NCBI RefSeq assembly: GCF_033100115.1
Contig: NZ_CP136910.1
Location: forward strand, 2,170,001-2,234,000
Origin: Anaerocolumna sp. AGMB13020
GTDB lineage: Bacteria; Bacillota; Clostridia; Lachnospirales; Lachnospiraceae
DNA: 64,000 nt
Reading direction: 5' to 3'
Shown: in pieces, positions 61,470 through 64,000 of the stretch
How the letters are laid out: each line of letters opens with the position of its first letter
Numbering within the stretch: the stretch's first letter is position 1
Notes under the pieces: generated by a model
Told to the model about the DNA's origin: nothing
The model's database searches: none
What the model saw: the letters and a program-made list of their open reading frames with translations, nothing else
Translations under genes and position numbers: made by a program

Positions 61470-61690
61470 TACTTCTTTAAAGCACTTAGAGATTCGTTGT
61501 AAATAAGAATGCTTTGGCGGTATATTGTACCAATTTGGTTTAATTTTCTTCTTATTTGTCAAGTGCCTTCATCGTCGGGAAATCATTCTTGATACTGTAA
61601 ATCCATTTATATGTATTCATATCCTTATTTCTTGCATGTTCTGTTTGTTTTGCCAATTCATTATTCTCAACAACTCTTTATAAATGGTCG
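61470..61690 (-). pseudogene. Coding-like remnant fragments
   Basis: Two short minus-strand frames read like real protein. One ends WIYSIKNDFPTMKALDK (about 61558-61690) after a stop and without a clear start. The other contains KIKPNWYNIPPKHSYLQRI (about 61470-61560). Neither has a good ribosome site, and the family was not recognised. They look like decayed mobile-element genes. Confidence 0.35.
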
Positions 61691-61719
61691 TAACTTTGTC
61701 GTAAGTTGGTCGTAATATT
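61687..61719. repeat. Three 11-bp tandem iterons
   Basis: GTCGTAACTTT, GTCGTAAGTTG and GTCGTAATATT follow each other without gaps at 61687, 61698 and 61709. The invariant core is GTCGTAA. An 11-bp period puts the units on one DNA face, as in iterons or binding sites for a mobile-element protein. Confidence 0.5.
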
Positions 61720-61820
61720 AATCTGTATCTTTTTGCTACCTCTTTTTCTATGCTTTGAATACTACTCGAGGATTGTCTTCATCTGTCCTTTATAATCTCA
61801 CATAAGTTACCAACCAGTTC

Positions 61821-63998
61821 TCAGTTCATACACAAAATTGGATTTTCCATACCTCCTATAGCTTCAAAGCAGTGATTTGAGTAACCGATATTTTTCAAAC
61901 CGTCTTCATCGCCCTGTTCTTCCGTTACTCTCTGAATCTCTTTAATCAAATCCTGTAGAGCAATAATATCAACATCTTTCGAATTTGTATACTTCTCACT
62001 TCCACAAATTATTCCATCTTCATCATATCGTATTCTTCCGTATGAAGTGCACTTCGCATCAAACTTATCTGATTTAACAATAACGATGCCTTCAGTTGTT
62101 AACCATAAATCTGTGTCATTAACTAATTTACTTAGTCCTCTTTCTTCTATCACTGCCAGAACATCAGATTTGAAATATCTATTACCGCTTATTCTATTTA
62201 TATAATGTTCAAGTTCAGTGTCATTCAGCCCTCTAACAAACAGTCGAGATTTGTTTTCCCGTTTTATCAGCTTTGTTTCTCGGCAATGTTTTGCTATCAT
62301 TGAAACAAGTTCGTTTCTTAATGAATTTTTGGCTTTCAGCTTATTATACTCATCATTTCCCATCAACTGCTCCAGAAGAAAATCTGACCTTATCTCACTG
62401 TCAGACTCATTGCTCGTAACAAACTTATCAGTAGGCAAAACAATATTGTTTTCATAACAAAACTGAAGCAACAAGGCCTCTGCGCTGCTTATATCATTCA
62501 TATTGTTCAAGTTTTGTACTTTCTCCGTAATCATTTCAGTGAATGAATCAAGCATTTCCTGAGCAAAAAACATGAAAGTATATTTACCAAACAATTCATT
62601 CACAATTTCCTCTGTTTTAGCATTCGGATCTTGAATAGATAATCTAAACTTTTCTATTTCTTCCGCAGACTTGGAAATTGGCGATAGCAAATCCTCTTGC
62701 AGGCACTGATAATTAAACTTTAATAGCGGATTGCTTCTATCCTCTAGAAGTTCACACAATTTACTAAAGTATTCTTGAATAACCAAAATGTATTCTACAA
62801 TTATATCCTGTTGCATCAAGCGTGATATAAACACTTCATTTTTGTCTCTTGCAACAAAGCTAGATATCTGATCTTTCATTTTGCTTCTACTTTCATATGT
62901 ATCTTCAAAGCTTTTTTCATCATACTTAAATCCATCTATACAAGGAATACACTTATTGAAACGTATTGCATAAACCCTCGTAATCCCATTAAAGACAATT
63001 TCATATTTCTTTAAAAGGGAAAACTTCTGTATGTATATAAACTGCTTTTCCAATTCCCCTTTATCCGCATTTACGTCAGAAGGCATCGGAAAAAGATACT
63101 CAGCCGGAACTCTTTTTTTGAGTACCGAATAGTTCCATCTCGCATCAGCCCTATTAATATTATTAAAGAATTGATGCACGTAAAGACTACTTAAAATCTG
63201 TGCGTTCATAATTCGATTATAGTCTTCATTTACAAGCATCTTAAGATATTTCTCAGCCAGATCAGCTTCTCCAAGTTTCATATAAGCGAATATACATAGT
63301 TGCAATACTTCTAAGGAGTTACCCGCCTTTTCTGCAGCTATAGCTAATCTCATCAGTAAATCTTCCTTGTTAAATGTACCCATTTGAAGTAACAACTCAA
63401 CGTATTCAAGTTCACACATTGAAGCAATTTTATCTTCTCGTAAAAGACCATATTGATTACAAGCTTGATAGTTTTCAAAATGATTTTTTGCTTTTACTCT
63501 GTATTCATTTTCTACATTTTTTAGATCTTCTATTTCAAGCCTAATCATAGAAATTTCTTTATAAATATGAGCATCATCATTTTCGGCAGACTTTGTCCTA
63601 CATGCTTCTATTCTATCCAAATCTGCAGATCTGATAATCGCTTGATTATGGGCACTTATAGCTACCAGATTAGCCGTATGCCCAAATTGGTACCAGAATG
63701 GAGGATATGCCATAAAACTATCGCTAATTGCTTCAAGCCTTGCATATCTCCTATCGTCATCCGGATCCATTAATATGGCATTGTACTGATGTATCTGTCG
63801 CTCCGATAATCTATATTTATCCTCGAATCTATAGTGTTTTGACAACCTCCAGGCAGTATCAAACAACTCTCTTTTTAGTCCATCAAATTGTTCAATGGCA
63901 GACTTTTCAAGTTGCCACATTTCTCTCTCATACACTAATTTATTCTCTGCCTTCTGTTTTCTATAACTCATATAAGCAGTTCCAACAGATGCAGTAAT
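61821..63998 (-). CDS. Large unknown protein, N terminus beyond the window
   Basis: At least 716 residues from an ATG at 63971, but the frame stays open to the window edge. The nine codons before that ATG (ITASVGTAY) look like the end of a membrane helix, so the true start probably lies outside. The protein is soluble and helical, with an EAGNSLEVLQLCIFAYMKLGEADLAEKYLKML-like TPR-type pair (about 215-245) and DELVSMIAKHCRE-type helices later. The end, about 640-716, reads VIVKSDKFDAKCTSYGRIRYD, suggesting a small beta domain. No family is recognised. Its position suggests a part of the defence or mobile island. Confidence 0.6.
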   Translation of the reverse strand: MTASVGTAYMSYRKQKAENKLVYEREMWQLEKSAIEQFDGLKRELFDTAWRLSKHYRFEDKYRLSERQIHQYNAILMDPDDDRRYARLEAISDSFMAYPPFWYQFGHTANLVAISAHNQAIIRSADLDRIEACRTKSAENDDAHIYKEISMIRLEIEDLKNVENEYRVKAKNHFENYQACNQYGLLREDKIASMCELEYVELLLQMGTFNKEDLLMRLAIAAEKAGNSLEVLQLCIFAYMKLGEADLAEKYLKMLVNEDYNRIMNAQILSSLYVHQFFNNINRADARWNYSVLKKRVPAEYLFPMPSDVNADKGELEKQFIYIQKFSLLKKYEIVFNGITRVYAIRFNKCIPCIDGFKYDEKSFEDTYESRSKMKDQISSFVARDKNEVFISRLMQQDIIVEYILVIQEYFSKLCELLEDRSNPLLKFNYQCLQEDLLSPISKSAEEIEKFRLSIQDPNAKTEEIVNELFGKYTFMFFAQEMLDSFTEMITEKVQNLNNMNDISSAEALLLQFCYENNIVLPTDKFVTSNESDSEIRSDFLLEQLMGNDEYNKLKAKNSLRNELVSMIAKHCRETKLIKRENKSRLFVRGLNDTELEHYINRISGNRYFKSDVLAVIEERGLSKLVNDTDLWLTTEGIVIVKSDKFDAKCTSYGRIRYDEDGIICGSEKYTNSKDVDIIALQDLIKEIQRVTEEQGDEDGLKNIGYSNHCFEAIGGMENPILCMN

Positions 63999-64000
63999 AC

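Larger units (their letters stand above)
61250..61820. other. Gene-poor region with terminator, iterons and coding remnants
   Basis: This 571 bp stretch has a terminator (61307-61352), two short minus-strand frames with coding character (61470-61690) and three 11-bp iterons (61687-61719). No intact gene was found. Confidence 0.5.

Noticed and set aside
1..64000. CRISPR arrays, rRNA and tRNA genes
   Set aside because: No regularly spaced repeats with unique spacers, and no rRNA or cloverleaf-like stretches, were seen in the intergenic regions.

Overview
The window reads as a low-GC anaerobic clostridium of the Lachnospiraceae type. This is inferred from gene content (a cda operon with an HPr gene, CDP-glycerol polymerases, LCP protein, agr loci, small DUF6462-type excisionase-like protein) and from strong AGGAGG ribosome sites. 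No rRNA, tRNA or CRISPR array was seen.

Layout. 1-13 kb: housekeeping genes on the minus strand: hisC, a second aminotransferase, a cytidylate-kinase-like enzyme, a complete branched-chain amino acid ABC transporter (livJ-H-M-G-F), a zinc-ribbon protein, a TIM-barrel protein, a ClpX-type unfoldase and a membrane HtrA protease. 13-23 kb: cell-surface genes: a lipase-like hydrolase, a polyprenyl-phosphate sugar transferase, an LCP ligase, two CDP-glycerol glycerophosphotransferases, a glycosyltransferase and tagD. Two copies of a 213-215 bp foldback element bracket the sugar transferase/LCP pair. 23-29 kb: leuA, then the diadenylate cyclase operon.

29-52 kb is the accessory region of most interest. 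Two agr-type quorum-sensing loci (29.3-32.2 kb and 48.7-51.7 kb) flank a 16 kb biosynthetic locus. That locus combines (a) three paralogous 43-44 residue Cys-rich precursor peptides, (b) a radical SAM/SPASM enzyme, an M50 membrane protease and an ABC exporter, (c) a type II fatty acid/polyketide set (ACP, KS, KS-like partner without catalytic residues, KR, DH, hotdog thioesterase) with no enoyl reductase, (d) an A-PCP-C NRPS, (e) a BtrH-like acyltransferase and (f) an Sfp-type phosphopantetheinyl transferase. I infer a hybrid lipo- or polyenoyl-RiPP. Three promoters (agrB1-agrD1, the main biosynthetic operon, agrB2-RR2-HK2) share one architecture: two direct repeats close to TTTRARGWCA exactly 21 bp apart, then 27 bp to a -10 box, with no good -35. 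This is what a LytTR regulator would need, and it ties the quorum-sensing loci directly to the biosynthetic operon.

52-64 kb is a defence/mobile-type island on the minus strand: Nudix plus PLD-DEAD helicase, an HNH endonuclease with a decayed second copy and a truncated MazG-like gene beside it, a small HTH protein, a helicase IV/UvrD-like protein with zinc ribbons, a DUF6462-like protein, decayed coding remnants, and a large unknown protein running off the window edge.
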